This document shows, in pieces, positions 1-12,061 of a stretch of 64,000 nt of DNA (position 1 is the stretch's first letter; every line of letters starts with the position of its first letter). The position numbers were made by a program, and so were the translations under genes. Origin of the DNA: Onthophagus taurus (lineage: Eukaryota > Arthropoda > Insecta > Coleoptera > Scarabaeidae); contig NC_091975.1 of assembly GCF_036711975.1 (NCBI RefSeq), positions 9,736,501 through 9,800,500 on the forward strand. The letters are read 5' to 3'. The notes beneath the pieces are model-generated. The model saw only the letters and a program-made list of their open reading frames with translations, was not told where the DNA came from and did not search any database.

Positions 1-1955
1 CACAAAACACTACAGTTTTCCGCTACCTCCATTTATTATCAGACTCATCAAAGAGAAAAGACGCCTATATCGAGACTTCAGGGTATATGAAGTGCCTGAG
101 TTGAAAAAGAAGTTTAATGAGTTCAACAAAAAGATACAGAAACTAATTCACCAATACAGAACGGAAAAGTACATGGAAGCCTGCGACAAAATAAAACTGT
201 GTAAAGGAAGAAACTATTGGTACGAAATTCGCTTATTGATCCTACCGATGGCGGTGTGCACTCCATCCCTGAAGAGATTGTCAACATACACGCTGACTAC
301 CTAGAAGTTGTATTCACCTTTACCGAGGATGTTTCGTTTTGTTCCCACAATAAAAGCATTATAGATAATTGGTACGAATCCGCATTTTTGACACCGTTCG
401 AGACACCCGAAGATGCTCTCTTGTTGGAAGATGAATATTTTACTCTTCTTGGACAGGGAAAAGATACCGCTCCCGGTTATGATAACATCACAAGGAAACT
501 GCTTAGAAGTCTAGATCTTAACATCCATGGCTTTATCAGAAAAATAATTAACTTTTGCCTTACGACTCAGCATTTCTGGAAGACGTCAATTATTACTTGT
601 ATTCCCAAGAAGGATTCTTCTCTATCTGATCCAGCTAACTATCGCCCCATCTCACTGCTCCCCGTAATTGGAAAACTCTTCGAGACGCACTTGAAGAACA
701 AGCTCCTGGCTGCGGTATCAAAGAAAATTCCGCCTTACCAATTTGGCTTCCAATCCGGCAAATCAACGTCCCAGCCACTAACTATTCTGGTTTCCAACTT
801 CCAGGCGGCACGTTTTGTAAAACTGAAATCTGCAGCAGTGTTTCTGGACGTCCGAAAGGCCTTTGACTCCGTGTGGCACAAAGGATTGCTATTTAAACTG
901 GATAAGCTAAAAACGCCATACTACCTTCTAACCCTGATAAACCAATCACTCCTCCCACAGCTTCTCCGCTCAGCAAGGCCTTCCTCGGGGTTCGCCTATC
1001 TCTCCCGCTCTATACAATCTATTCTGCCACGATCTTTACAACGACAACCCAGACGCCTTTAACCTCACTGCATACGCACTTCTTTACGCCGACGACACAG
1101 CATTGGTCTCGCACAGTAGGGATATCACTTCCTCGGTCCGTAAGCTGCAGACGCTCATAAACGAAACGGAAAATTGGTACCGAAAATGGCGCATCCTACT
1201 CAATCCCACAAAAACACAATTTTTTGTCCCATTCCTCTCACCCCGCGCTCCCTCTCCCACAATTACAATCCAATCAACGGCAATCTCCGTCTCACCAACC
1301 TGCAAGTATCTTGGCATAATACTTGACAGAACGCTTAAGTTTTCCACTCATGCAACCAAGGTGAAGATGAAAGTAAAGACACGCGCCAAACACTTTAAAT
1401 CTCTCTCGTTCAGCGGTCGCGGAATCTCTACCTCATGTGCCTCGCACATCTACAAGACCATATGCAGGCCCATCATAGAATATGGATCAATACTGCTAAG
1501 CCACGCACCAAGAAGAACGAAGTACCACCTGGAAGTAGCGGAAAGATCTGCACTGAGATCCATCACCCGAATTAGGAACCCCCGTAATCCCCTCTTTAAC
1601 CCTAGCAATGATCTGCTATACCAACTTACCGATATACCCCCTATCTATACCCGTCTTCAATCTTTGTCCGATAAATCCATTCTAAATTTTCCTACCAACG
1701 CCTTGCAACACACGCTTATATCGCCTCGATTACTCCACCCTCGCAACAACCCACCTCTTCTCTTCCAAAAACTCCTGACCGTCAGAGAAGACTGAAACAA
1801 GCCGCCGACTACAAAAATCACGGGCAGAAAGACCTTGGTCGTTAGCCCTATTCTCACCCTTTAACTTTTTTATTTTTGTTGTATATACATATAGATATTT
1901 TTATTGTTATTTTTATTTTTTTTATGTAGTGGGTACAGAATAACATTTGTTTTCT
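1..1955 (+). mobile_element. Jockey-like LINE, 3' part, degenerate
   Basis: Reverse transcriptase remnant of a non-LTR retrotransposon, cut by the left window edge. A first reading frame carries the RT fingers ([16 protein letters not shown] near 637-682, then FLDVRKAFDSVWHKGLL near 841-890). It breaks near 950, where the part preceding the palm is deleted and the frame changes. The second frame resumes with GLPRGSPISPALYN near 975-1015 and the catalytic YADD near 1087-1098, then runs to a stop near 1794. Another frame change lies near 215-235. The 3' tail is T-rich and ends where satellite A begins. Clade assignment to Jockey rests on motif style only. It cannot make an active protein. Confidence 0.85.
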
Positions 1956-1959
1956 TCTT

Positions 1960-4937
1960 GATCATTTCAAAAATTTATTTCTCAAAAACTAAAAGCGATT
2001 TTTCAAAACGGCTTTTTGCATTAAAAAGAGGATACTTTAATTAATAATTGGTCATATTTCCACAAGAATCCTTCAAGAAACGAATGTAATAGCGAATTTT
2101 GAAAATTATCGATGAAAATTGCAACATCGAAAATTTTATCAAAACTTCAAATATTGTTTTCTCAAAAACTAAAAGTTATTTTTCAAAACGGGTTGGTTCG
2201 TTGGAAAGAAGACACTCTTATTAACACTTTAGGTAATTTTCAAACTGATATTCCAAGAAATTGATTTTATACGAATTTTTAAAACTTAATCGACAAAAAT
2301 TTCAAAATTCGAAAAAATTGTTCATTTCAAAAATTTATTTCTCAAAAACTAAAAGCGATTTTTCAAAACGGCTTTTTGTATTAAAAAGAGGATACTTTAA
2401 TTAATAATTGGTGATATTTCCACAAGAATATTTCAAGAAACGAATTTAATAGCGAATTTTGAAAATTGTTGATGAAAATTGCTACATCAAAAATTTTATG
2501 AAAACTTCAAATATTGTTTTCTCAAAAACTAAAAGTTATTTTTCAAAACGGGTTGGGTCATTGGAAAGAAGACACTTTTATTAACACTTTAGGAAATTTT
2601 CATACTCATATTCTAAGAAATGGATTTTATACGAATTTTTAAAACTTAATCGACAAAAATTTCAAAATTCGAAAAAATTGATCATTTCAAAAATTTATTT
2701 CTCAAAAACTAAAAGCGATTGTTCAATACGGCTTTTTGCATTAAAAAGAGGATACTTTAATTAATAATTGGTCATATTTCCACAAGAATATTTCAAGAAA
2801 GGAATTTAATAGCGAATTTTGAAAATTGTTGATGAAAATTGCTACATCAAAAATTTTATGAAAACTTCAAATATTGTTTTCTCAAAAACTAAAAGTTATT
2901 TTTCAAAACGGGTAGGTTCATTGGAAAGAAGACACTCTGATTAACACTTTAGGAAATTTTCATACTCTTATTCCAAGAAATGGATTTTATACGAATTTTT
3001 AAAACTTAATCGACAAAAATTTCAAAATTCGAAAAAATTGATCATTTCAAAAATTTATTTCTCAAAAACTAAAAGCGATTTTTCAAAACGGCTTTTTGTA
3101 TTAAAAAGAGGATACTTTAATTAATAATTGGTGATATTTCCACAAGAATATTTCAAGAAACGAATTTAATAGCGAATTTTGAAAATTGTTGATGAAAATT
3201 GCTACATCAAAAATTTTATGAAAACTTCAAATATTGTTTTCTCAAAAACTAAAAGTTATTTTTCAAAACGGGTTGGTTCGTTGGAAAGAAGACACTCTTA
3301 TTAACACTTTAGGGAATTTTCAAACTCATATTCCAAGAAACGGATTTTATACGAATTTTTAAAACTTAATCAGCGAAAATTGCAAAATTCGAAAAAATTG
3401 ATCATTTTAAAAATTTATTTCTCAAGAACTAAAAGCGATTTTTCAAAACGGCTTGTTGCATTAAAAAGAGGATACTTTAATTAATAATTGGTCATATTTC
3501 CACAAGAATCCTTCAAGAAACGAATTTAATAGCGAATTTTGAAAATTATCGATGAAAATTGCTACATCGAAAATTTTATCAAAACTTCAAATATTGTTTT
3601 CTCAAAAACTAAAAGTTATTTTTCAAAACGGGTTGGTTCATTGGAAAGAAGACACTCTTATTAACACTTTAGGTAATTTTCAAACTCATATTCCAAGAAA
3701 TGGATTTTATACGAATTTTTAAAACTTAATCGACAAAAATTTCAAAATGCGAAAAAATTTATCATTTCAAAAATTTATTTCTCAAAAACTAAAAGCGATT
3801 TTTCAAAACGGCTTTTTGCATTAAAAAGAGGATACTTTAATTAATAATTGGTGATATTTCCACAAGAATGATTCAAGAAACGAATTTAATAGCGAATTTT
3901 GAAAATTATCGATGAAAATTGCTACATCAATAATTTTATGAAAACTTCAAATATTGTTTTCTCAAAAACTAAAAGTTATTTTTCAAAACGGGTTGGTTCG
4001 TTGGAAAGAAGACACTCTTACTAACACTTTAGGAAATTTTCATACTCATATTCCATGAAATGGATTTTATACGAATTTTTAAACTTAATCGGCGAAAATT
4101 GTAAAATTCGAAAAATTTATCGATCATTTTAAAAATTTATTTCTCAAAAACTAAAAGCGATTGTTCAAAACGGCTTTTTGCATTAAAAAGAGGATACATT
4201 AATTAATAATTAGTAATATTTCCACAAGAATCCTTCAAGAAACGAATTTAATAGCAAATTTTGAAAATTATCGATGAAAATTGCTACATCAAAATTTTAT
4301 CAAAACTTCAAATATTGTTTTCTCAAAAACTAAAAGTTATTTTTCAAAACGGGTTGGGTCATTGGAAAGAAGACACTCTTATTAACACTTTAGGAAATTT
4401 TCAAACTCATATTCCAAGAAACGGATTTTATACGAATTTTTAAAACTTAATCGACGAAAATTGTAAAATTCGAAAAATTTTTCGATCATTTCAAAAATTT
4501 ATTTCTCAAAAACTAAAAGCTATTTTTCAAAACGGCTTTTTGCATTAAAAAGAGGATACTTTAATTAATAATTGGTGATATTTCCACAAGAATGATTCAA
4601 GAAACGAATTTAATAGCGAATTTTGAAAATTATCGATGAAAATTGCTACATCGAAAATTTTATCAAAACTTCAAATATTGTTTTCTCAAAAACTAAAAGT
4701 TATTTTTCAAAACGGGTTGGTTCATTGGAAAGAAGACACTTTTATTAACACTTTAGGAAATGTTCATACTCATATTCCAAGAAATGGATGTTATACGAAT
4801 TTTTAAAACTTAATCGGCGAAAATTGTAAAATTCGAAAAATTTTTCGATCATTTTAAAAATTTATTTCTCAAAAACTAAAAGCGATTTTTCAAAACGGCT
4901 TTTTGCTTTAAAAAGAAGATACTTTAATTAATAATTG
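1960..4937. repeat. Satellite A: 360-bp dimeric tandem array
   Basis: About 8.3 copies of a 360-bp unit, each made of two related 180-bp monomers. Both start CTCAAAAACTAAAAG; monomer A continues CGATTTTTCAAAACGGC and monomer B TTATTTTTCAAAACGGG. The first six dimers keep an exact 360-bp register with no net indel; small indels appear only after about 4080. Short reading frames inside are chance. The monomer length is in the nucleosomal range usual for centromeric or heterochromatic satellites; that role is inference. Confidence 0.95.
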
Positions 4938-5013
4938 AAAGTGATAACTGCTAGTAATGAATGTGATGATGAATTACAAGCGAAGAGAAAAAAACTAGAA
5001 TTACAATGAGGTT

Positions 5014-5148
5014 GTTAATGACAAACCTGATATAAATAAAGTTGTATTCAATGAAAAAAGTTCTATTGGAGATGAACTTGATTATTATCTGCAGTGTCCA
5101 ATACCTAAAAGAGATACTAATTGCTGGGAATGGTGGAGTATTAAGTAA
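5014..5148 (+). pseudogene. hAT transposase C-terminal relic
   Basis: One frame reads DELDYYLQCPIPKRDTNCWE followed by WWSIK and a stop. This is the style of the hAT C-terminal dimerisation region, where a short acidic/Tyr stretch precedes a Trp-Trp motif. The usual downstream part is absent. It abuts the right end of satellite A, so the array may have ended at or been cut by a hAT copy. Identification is by motif memory, not search. Confidence 0.55.
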
Positions 5149-5156
5149 TAGGTTTT

Positions 5157-5180
5157 TAATATCCGGCCAAAGCCGGATAT
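5157..5180. repeat. Short perfect hairpin (ATATCCGGC / GCCGGATAT)
   Basis: A nine-to-ten-base stem of ATATCCGGC separated by CAAA from its complement GCCGGATAT. GC-rich stem in AT-rich surroundings, just after the hAT relic. It may be a leftover element end. No function is assigned. Confidence 0.5.
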
Positions 5181-5217
5181 CTGTTCCACCACTAGTAAAG
5201 ACAAAGCATTCCTGCAA

Positions 5218-5530
5218 TATACAACGTCAATCCAAGAGGAGAACGTTGCTAAAGAATCTCAGTATGCAGCCAGATCTTCAGAAAATGAGTGATCCAGAAG
5301 TGCGACAGTTCAAGATAAGGGCCTTTGATGCTGTGGACGACATTCTGTCAGCCAGATGCACTTGCCCTCTATCCTTATTCCCTTCAACGACGCATTCTTC
5401 ATATTTAGGATTGCTACAAGGGCTTGGCGAGATGTCTTCACCAACTGTTGATGGATTTGCTATACCTTGCAAAAGACTACTAATCATTTTATTTCTGTCA
5501 GCTACATCCATGACTAAACGGAACAAATGA
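5218..5530 (+). pseudogene. BESS-motif-like coding fragment
   Basis: The plus frame contains MQPDLQKMSDPEVRQFKIRA followed by FDAVDDIL. This resembles the BESS motif at the C-terminus of insect MADF-BESS proteins (about 30 residues, hydrophobic and basic, ending in an amphipathic helix). No MADF domain precedes it. The frame continues to a stop at about 5530 without recognisable features. It may be a captured host fragment or part of a transposon accessory ORF. Confidence 0.4.
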
Positions 5531-5537
5531 GTCTAAA

Positions 5538-5569
5538 TGAGTCACTAATGACTCATTAGTAATGAGTCA
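5538..5569. promoter_or_regulatory. Cluster of three AP-1/TRE-like sites
   Basis: TGAGTCA at 5538-5544, TGACTCA at 5549-5555 and TGAGTCA at 5563-5569, with a further TGAGTC at 5528. They match the bZIP (AP-1) consensus TGA(G/C)TCA. No promoter is identified nearby, so a regulatory role is unproven; the cluster could be a decayed short repeat. Confidence 0.35.
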
Positions 5570-7689
5570 GCAACTAGTTAATAGCTCCATATGCAGACAT
5601 TGCAGACCGCCTGACAATCAACGTTGTTACTTTTGGCCTATTTAGTTTAAACTCATTGAGAGCTGTTATTGCTGCATTAAGTTTTCTTGACTCCAATTCT
5701 TTAAAATTATTAAACTGGAATACGTAGTGTTTTCCTCAACCATCATTTTTGATTATTTTTTCATTAAATTGAAAATTATTTAATAATCTAATATAAAAGA
5801 TTGGGTATTTCAGTGTTGGATAGAATTCCGTTTATTCACAGAGTAAACGATACCAAAGTTAAATCGTTCACGAGCTTTAAAGCTCTACCCCAACGATTAC
5901 GCACGCAGTGGTAATAACGAGTGAAAGAACCGCGGGCGCGAAGCCATTTTAACCGATCGTAAAGCACATTTTACGACACCTTCCCTTAATTAATTTCGTC
6001 CATCCTCGTTATTTCTTGTAAGTACACAGACATCGCCCTCGTTTTTATCGATTTCGTGTGTTTGCGAAAAGATCTCCTCGTTTATCGAACCGAATCCAGA
6101 TAACAACAATTAATACGGATACTAAACATATGGCGTTTTTACGATGTCAAATTACATTCGGTTCTAATTAATTTTATTATACATTTTCTGCCAAGCTGGG
6201 AATCGGAAATATTATTATTTAACTTCTTCAGCTGGAAAAATCACAAAGCAATCTCGGCGAGTTAAGTGCTTTGAAATTGAGTTTGGGTTATATATAGAGA
6301 GGTTTCGAGGGAAAATCATCTTAGAAACCCTTCATATGCTTGATCAAGCGTGTATTTAAAAAAACCTTACATCTCTTTTTGAATTCGTTTTTGAGAGCGT
6401 ATTTGGGTCTTTGTCAAATGAAGTTTTGAAATGATTTTAAAGTTATGGACGTTGTTTATGAAAAGCTGGAGTTAAAAAAAGTTATTTATATAGTCAATTA
6501 GTAACTTTAGTTCCAAAAGTTTTTTGATGTAACAAATTTTCCATCAAAAGAAAATGTTTGCATTTTCTTTAGAGTTTTCGAATAATCGATGAATTAACCT
6601 AAGTAAATGCGTTTCTGATGGTGGAACATAAATTTTCATTAGATGACTACGTTTTAGAGGCGAATAAAGGTTTCGTGACCGAACTCAAAAATGGAGAAAC
6701 GTATTTTAACATTATTTGATTTCTAATTTCAAAAACATTCAATGTAGCAAAATTTCTGTCGATAATTACAGTTTCAAAAGCGTTACTATTGAGTGCATGT
6801 ATAAAATGACCTATCGACAGGTCGAGTTTTGGTTTACATTGAATGGAAACAGTATCTATCCCGCTGTAGCTTGGGCTATGGGTGATTGTTCGTCGAAATT
6901 TGAATAGGTCCATGTCGTTGGGACACGTCTATAATTTCCCGATAGCCTTCAAACGGTGCTGGTGAACCGTGCCGCCACTCTTTGTTCAGCACGCGAACAG
7001 GCCTGAACCGTACACGATAGGAAATTCCCGTCTCTCAAAATCGACCTCTCTTTACAACCATAAAACACCACTCATCATCAAGGAAACTCGACTAAGATAT
7101 AACTAGCTCTTTAAGGTTAACCAAACAAACGTAACACATAAGTAACGTGGGTTAGATAATGAACTAGTCTAATATTTATCCAGTGTTTACATGGCCTAAG
7201 TGCTCTGCAAACGTTGATACAACACTTTGAAAGATAATCTTCGACCTGTCATAAATGGTTTAACCGATCGAAATAATTAACTGTGTGAGAAATACGCAGT
7301 AAAGATCTGCGATAATAATTATTAAATTTTGGTTATCGTATTTCTTGTTTTTAAGTTGATTGTGTATTCGAAATCAGGTCACGTTTGGTTTCTCATGGAT
7401 TGCGTGATGAAATCACGTCCTACGGTGATCCATACCCCCTTTTACAATCGCGATTGCGACACTGGGGAAACATGGATTTACTAACGAGAATGCATTGTTG
7501 TTAAATTAATCAATTAATTTAGATACTACATCAACAAGAATGATCCATACCAATCCATTTTCCTGTAAGAAATCGCTTGGGTACTAGGTGCGAATAAGTT
7601 CCACTGTTGCAATTGAAAAGTAACAAGTTCTAATTTGGATTTAGACAACTGCAAATCAAGAGAAATTTTCATTTATTTCAACCAATTCT
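5570..7689. other. Unassigned AT-rich sequence
   Basis: No supported coding region. A moderately GC-richer patch lies at about 5820-6080, ending in a donor-like CTTGTAAGT. A TATATATAG box-like string is near 6290. These could belong to a non-coding first exon or promoter of a gene outside the window, but nothing in the sequence settles this. Confidence 0.4.
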
Positions 7690-10600
7690 TCCTCTACTCG
7701 CATCTGAAAGAAAAGTGAAACAGAGCAATATTGTTAAGAATAAAATTTGCTACCTACAATTTTTGCTAATATGCTCTGTTTTCCGATTGTTACCATTAAT
7801 AACTTGAAAAAGCTACAAATTCATCCAATTTTCATATTTTTCTTGATATCTATGCATTTGAAAGCAAAAGTGCAAGAGAGCAATATTGTTAAGAACAAAA
7901 TTTGCAATAACTATCGTGCCAAAAGTTTTTTTGCAACATGTTCCGTTTCCCCAGTGTTACCATTAACAACTTGAAAAGGCAACAAATTCATCCAATTTTC
8001 ATATTTTCGTATTTTTCAGGATATTGACGCATCTGAAAGCAAAGGTGAAAGAGAGCAATTTTGCTAAGAGTAGAATTAGTTATAACTTTCGTTCTAAAAG
8101 ATTTTTTATAATATGCTCCGTTTCCTGAGTGTTACCATTAATACTTGAAAAAGCAACAATTTTCATATTTTTGTACTTTTCTTGATATCTATGCATTTGA
8201 GAGCAAAAGTGCAAGAGAGCAATATTGTTAAGAACAAAATTTGCAATAACTATTGTGCCAAAAGTTTTTTTGCAACATGTTCCGTTTCCCCAGTGTTACC
8301 ATTAACAACTTGAAAAGGCAACAAATTCATCCAATTTTCATATTTTCGTATTTTTCAGGATATTGACGCATCTGAAAGCAAAGGTGAAAGAGAGCAATTT
8401 TGCTAAGAGTAGAATTAGTTATAACTTTCGTTCTAAAAGATTTTTTATAATATGCTCCGTTTCCTGAGTGTTACCATTAATACTTGAAAAAGCAACAATT
8501 TTCATATTTTTGTACTTTTCTTGATATCTATGCATTTGAGAGCAAAAGTGCAAGAGAGCAATATTGTTAAGAACAAAATTTGCAATAACTATTGTGCCAA
8601 AAGTTTTTTTGCAACATGTTCCGTTTCCCCAGTGTTACCATTAACAACTTGAAAAGGCAACAAATTCATCCAATTTTCATATTTTCGTATTTTTCAGGAT
8701 ATTGACGCATCTGAAAGCAAAGGTGAAAGAGAGCAATTTTGCTAAGAGTAGAATTAGTTATAACTTTCGTTCTAAAAGATTTTTTATAATATGCTCCGTT
8801 TCCTGAGTGTTACCATTAATACTTGAAAAAGCAACAATTTTCATATTTTTGTACTTTTCTTGATATCTATGCATTTGAGAGCAAAAGTGCAAGAGAGCAA
8901 TATTGTTAAGAACAAAATTTGCAATAACTATTGTGCCAAAAGTTTTTTTGCAACATGTTCCGTTTCCCCAGTGTTACCATTAACAACTTGAAAAGGCAAC
9001 AAATTCATCCAATTTTCATATTTTCGTATTTTTCAGGATATTGACGCATCTGAAAGCGAATGTGAAATAGAGCAATATTGCTAAGAGTAGAATTAGTTAT
9101 AACTTTCGTTCTAAAAGATTTTTTATAATATGTTCCGTTTCCCGAGTGTTACCATTAATACTTGAAAAAGTATCAATTTTCATATTTTTGTACTTTTCTT
9201 GATATCTATGCATTTGAGAGCAAAAGTGCAAGAGAGCAATATTGTTAAGAACAAAATTTGCAATAACTATTGTATCAAAAGTTTTTTTGCAACATGTTCC
9301 GTTTCCCCAGTGTTACCATTAACAACTTTAAAAGGCAACAAATTCATTCAATTTTCATATTTTCGTATTTTTCAGGATATTGACGCATCTGCAAACAAAA
9401 GTGAAAGAGAGCAATATTGCTAAGAGTAGAATTAGTTACAACTTTCGTTCTAAAAGATTTTTTATAATATGCTCCGTTTCCTGAGTGTTACCATTAATAC
9501 TTGAAAAAGCATTAATTTTCATATTTTTGTACTTTTCTTGATATCTATGCATTTGAGAGCAAAAGTGCAAGAGAGCAATATTGTTAAGAATAAAATTTGC
9601 AATAACTATTGCGCCAAAAATTTTTTTGTAACATGTTCCGTTTCCCCAGTGTTACCACTAACAACTTGAAAAGGCAACAAATTCATCCAATTTTCATATT
9701 TTCGTATTTTTCAGGATATTGACGCATCTGAAAGCTAAGGTGAAAGAGAGCAATTTTGCTAAGAGTAGAATTAGTCACAACTTTCGTTCTAAAAGATTTT
9801 TTATAATATGCTCGGTTTCCTGAGTGTCACCATTAATACTTGAAAAAGCATCAATTTTCATATTTGTGTGTTTTTCTTGATATCTATGCATTTGAGAGCA
9901 AAAGTGTAAGAGAGCAATATTATTAAGAACAAAATTTGCAATAACTATTGTGCCAAAAGTTTTTTTGCAACATGTTCCGTTTCCCCAGTGTTACCATCAA
10001 CAACTTGAAAAGGTAACAAATTCAACCAATTTTCATATTTTCGCATTTTTCAGGATATTGACGCATCTGAAAGCAAAAGTGAAAGAGAGCAATATTGCTA
10101 AGAGTAGAATTAGTTACAACTTTCGTTCTAAAAGATTTTTTATAATATGCTTCGTTTCCTGAGTGTTACCATTAATACTTGAAAAAGCATCAATTTTCAT
10201 ATTTTTGTACTTTTCTTGATATCTATGCATTTGAGAGCAAAAGTGCAAGAGAGCAATATTGTTAAGAACAAAATTTGCAATAACTATTGTGCCAAAAGTT
10301 TTTTTGCAACATGTTCCGTTTCCCCAGTGTTACCATTAACAACTTGAAAAGACAACAAATTCATCCAATTTTCATATTTTCGTATTTTTCAGGATATTGA
10401 CGCATCTGAAAGCAAAGGTGAAAGAGAGCAATTTTGCTAAGAGTAGAATTAGTTATAACTTTCGTTCTAAAAGATTTTTTATAATATGCTCCGTTTCCTG
10501 AGTGTTACCATTAATACTTGAAAAAGCAACAATTTTCATATTTTTGTACTTTTCTTGATATCTATGCATTTGAGAGCAAAAGTGCAAGAGAGCAATATTG

Positions 10601-11665
10601 TTAACAACAAAATTTGCAATAACTATTGTATCAAAAGTGCTCCGTTTCCCCAGTGTTACCATTAACAACTTGAAAAGGCAACAAATTCATCCAATTTTCA
10701 TATTTTCGTATTTTTCAGGATATTGACGCATCTGAAAGCAAAGGTGAAAGAGAGCAATATTGCTAAGAGTAGAATTAGTTACAACTTTCGTTCTAAAAGA
10801 TTTTTTATAATATGCTCCGTTTCCTGAGTGTTACCATTAATACTTGAAAAAGCATCAATTTTCATATTTCTGTACTTTTCTTGATATCTATGCATTTGAG
10901 AGCAAAAGTGCAAGAGAGAATATTGTTAAGAACAAAATTTGCAATAACTATTGTACCAAAAGTTTTTTTGCAACATGTTCCGTTTCCCCAGTGTTACCAT
11001 TAACAACTTGAAAAGGCAACAAATTCATCCAATTTTCATATTTTTCAGGATATTGACGCATCTGAAAGCAAAGGTGAAAGAGAGCAATATTGCTAAGAGT
11101 AGAATTAGTTACAACTTTCGTTCTAAAAGATTTTTTATAATATGCTCCGTTTCCTGAGTGTTACCATTAATACTTGAAAAAGCATCCATTTTCATATTTT
11201 TGTACTTTTCTTGATATCTATGCATTTGAGAGCAAAAGTGCAAGGGAGCAATATTGTTAAGAACAAAATTTGCAATAACTATTGTGCAAAAAGTTTTTTT
11301 GTAATATGCTCCGTTTCCCCAGTGTTACCATTAACAACTTAAAAAGGCAACAAATTCATCCAATTTTCATATTTTTCAGGATATTGACGCATCTGAAAGC
11401 AAAAGTGAAAGAGAGCAATATTGCTAAGAGTAGAATTAGTTACAACTTTCGTTCCAAAAGTTTTTTTTGTAATATGCTCCGTTTTCCGATTGTTGCCATT
11501 AACAACTTGAAAAAGCTACAAATTCATCCAATTTTGATATTTTTCTTGATATCTATGCATTTGAGAGCAAAAGGGCAATATTATTAAGAAAAAAATTTGC
11601 AATAACTATTGTGCCAAAAGTTTTTTTGCAACATGCCCCATCCAATTGCCGAGTGTTACCATTAA
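7690..11665. repeat. Satellite B: 339-bp dimeric tandem array
   Basis: About 23 monomers of 164-175 bp arranged as alternating A and B types, giving a 339-bp dimer. The anchor CTTGATATCTATGCATTTGA falls at 8181, 8520, 8859, 9198, 9537, 9876, 10215 and 10554, exactly 339 bp apart each time. Later spacings are 326 (a deletion near 10640) and 330. Monomer A has GTTCCGTTTCCCCAGTGTTA and B has GCTCCGTTTCCTGAGTGTTA, so the two share an ancestor. Edge copies are diverged. Reading frames in it are repeats of one another and not genes. Unrelated in sequence to satellite A. Confidence 0.95.
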
Positions 11666-11875
11666 CATCTTGTAAATAAAGTGTTCCATTTAAAACTGCA
11701 AAGTTTGCCCATTTTCAGGAATAACTAAAAAATATATATAAATTCTTTATATTTAAACCAACCGATTTTTTACCATTGTACTACCGATTTTATCATAGGT
11801 TGACAACGCTGGGTACAATTTCTAAATGAAGAATTGGCTTTATGCAATTGGCAATTTAATAATTAACAATTAATG

Positions 11876-12061
11876 TGACGGCTGAGTTTGCAAATCACTG
11901 CAAAATTTTTCAAATCGTGGAATTAAACTGGACCCTTTTATTTCCTTTTCCATGTTGATTTTAGCCCTATATTTGCTTTTTATTACAGCGACCGCCCAAA
12001 ATCCGGCTTCGCACAAATACGACGTCGAAAATGGATTTATCCGCTGAGCGTTATCACTCAT
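11876..12061 (-). pseudogene. hAT (ZBED/FAM200-like) transposase C-terminal relic
   Basis: Minus frame of 62 codons reading LCEAGFWAVAVIKSKYRAKI. It matches the style of the C-terminus of ZBED5/FAM200-type hAT transposases (CEAGFS..IKTKYRNRL). Only the last part of the dimerisation domain remains; no upstream catalytic region is visible. It sits about 200 bp beyond satellite B. Function as a protein is unlikely. Confidence 0.55.

Noticed and set aside
7747-11587. Several 70-100-codon open frames with repeated similar peptides
   Set aside because: All lie in satellite B and follow its period; differences between copies include frame-breaking changes. Chance frames in a tandem repeat.
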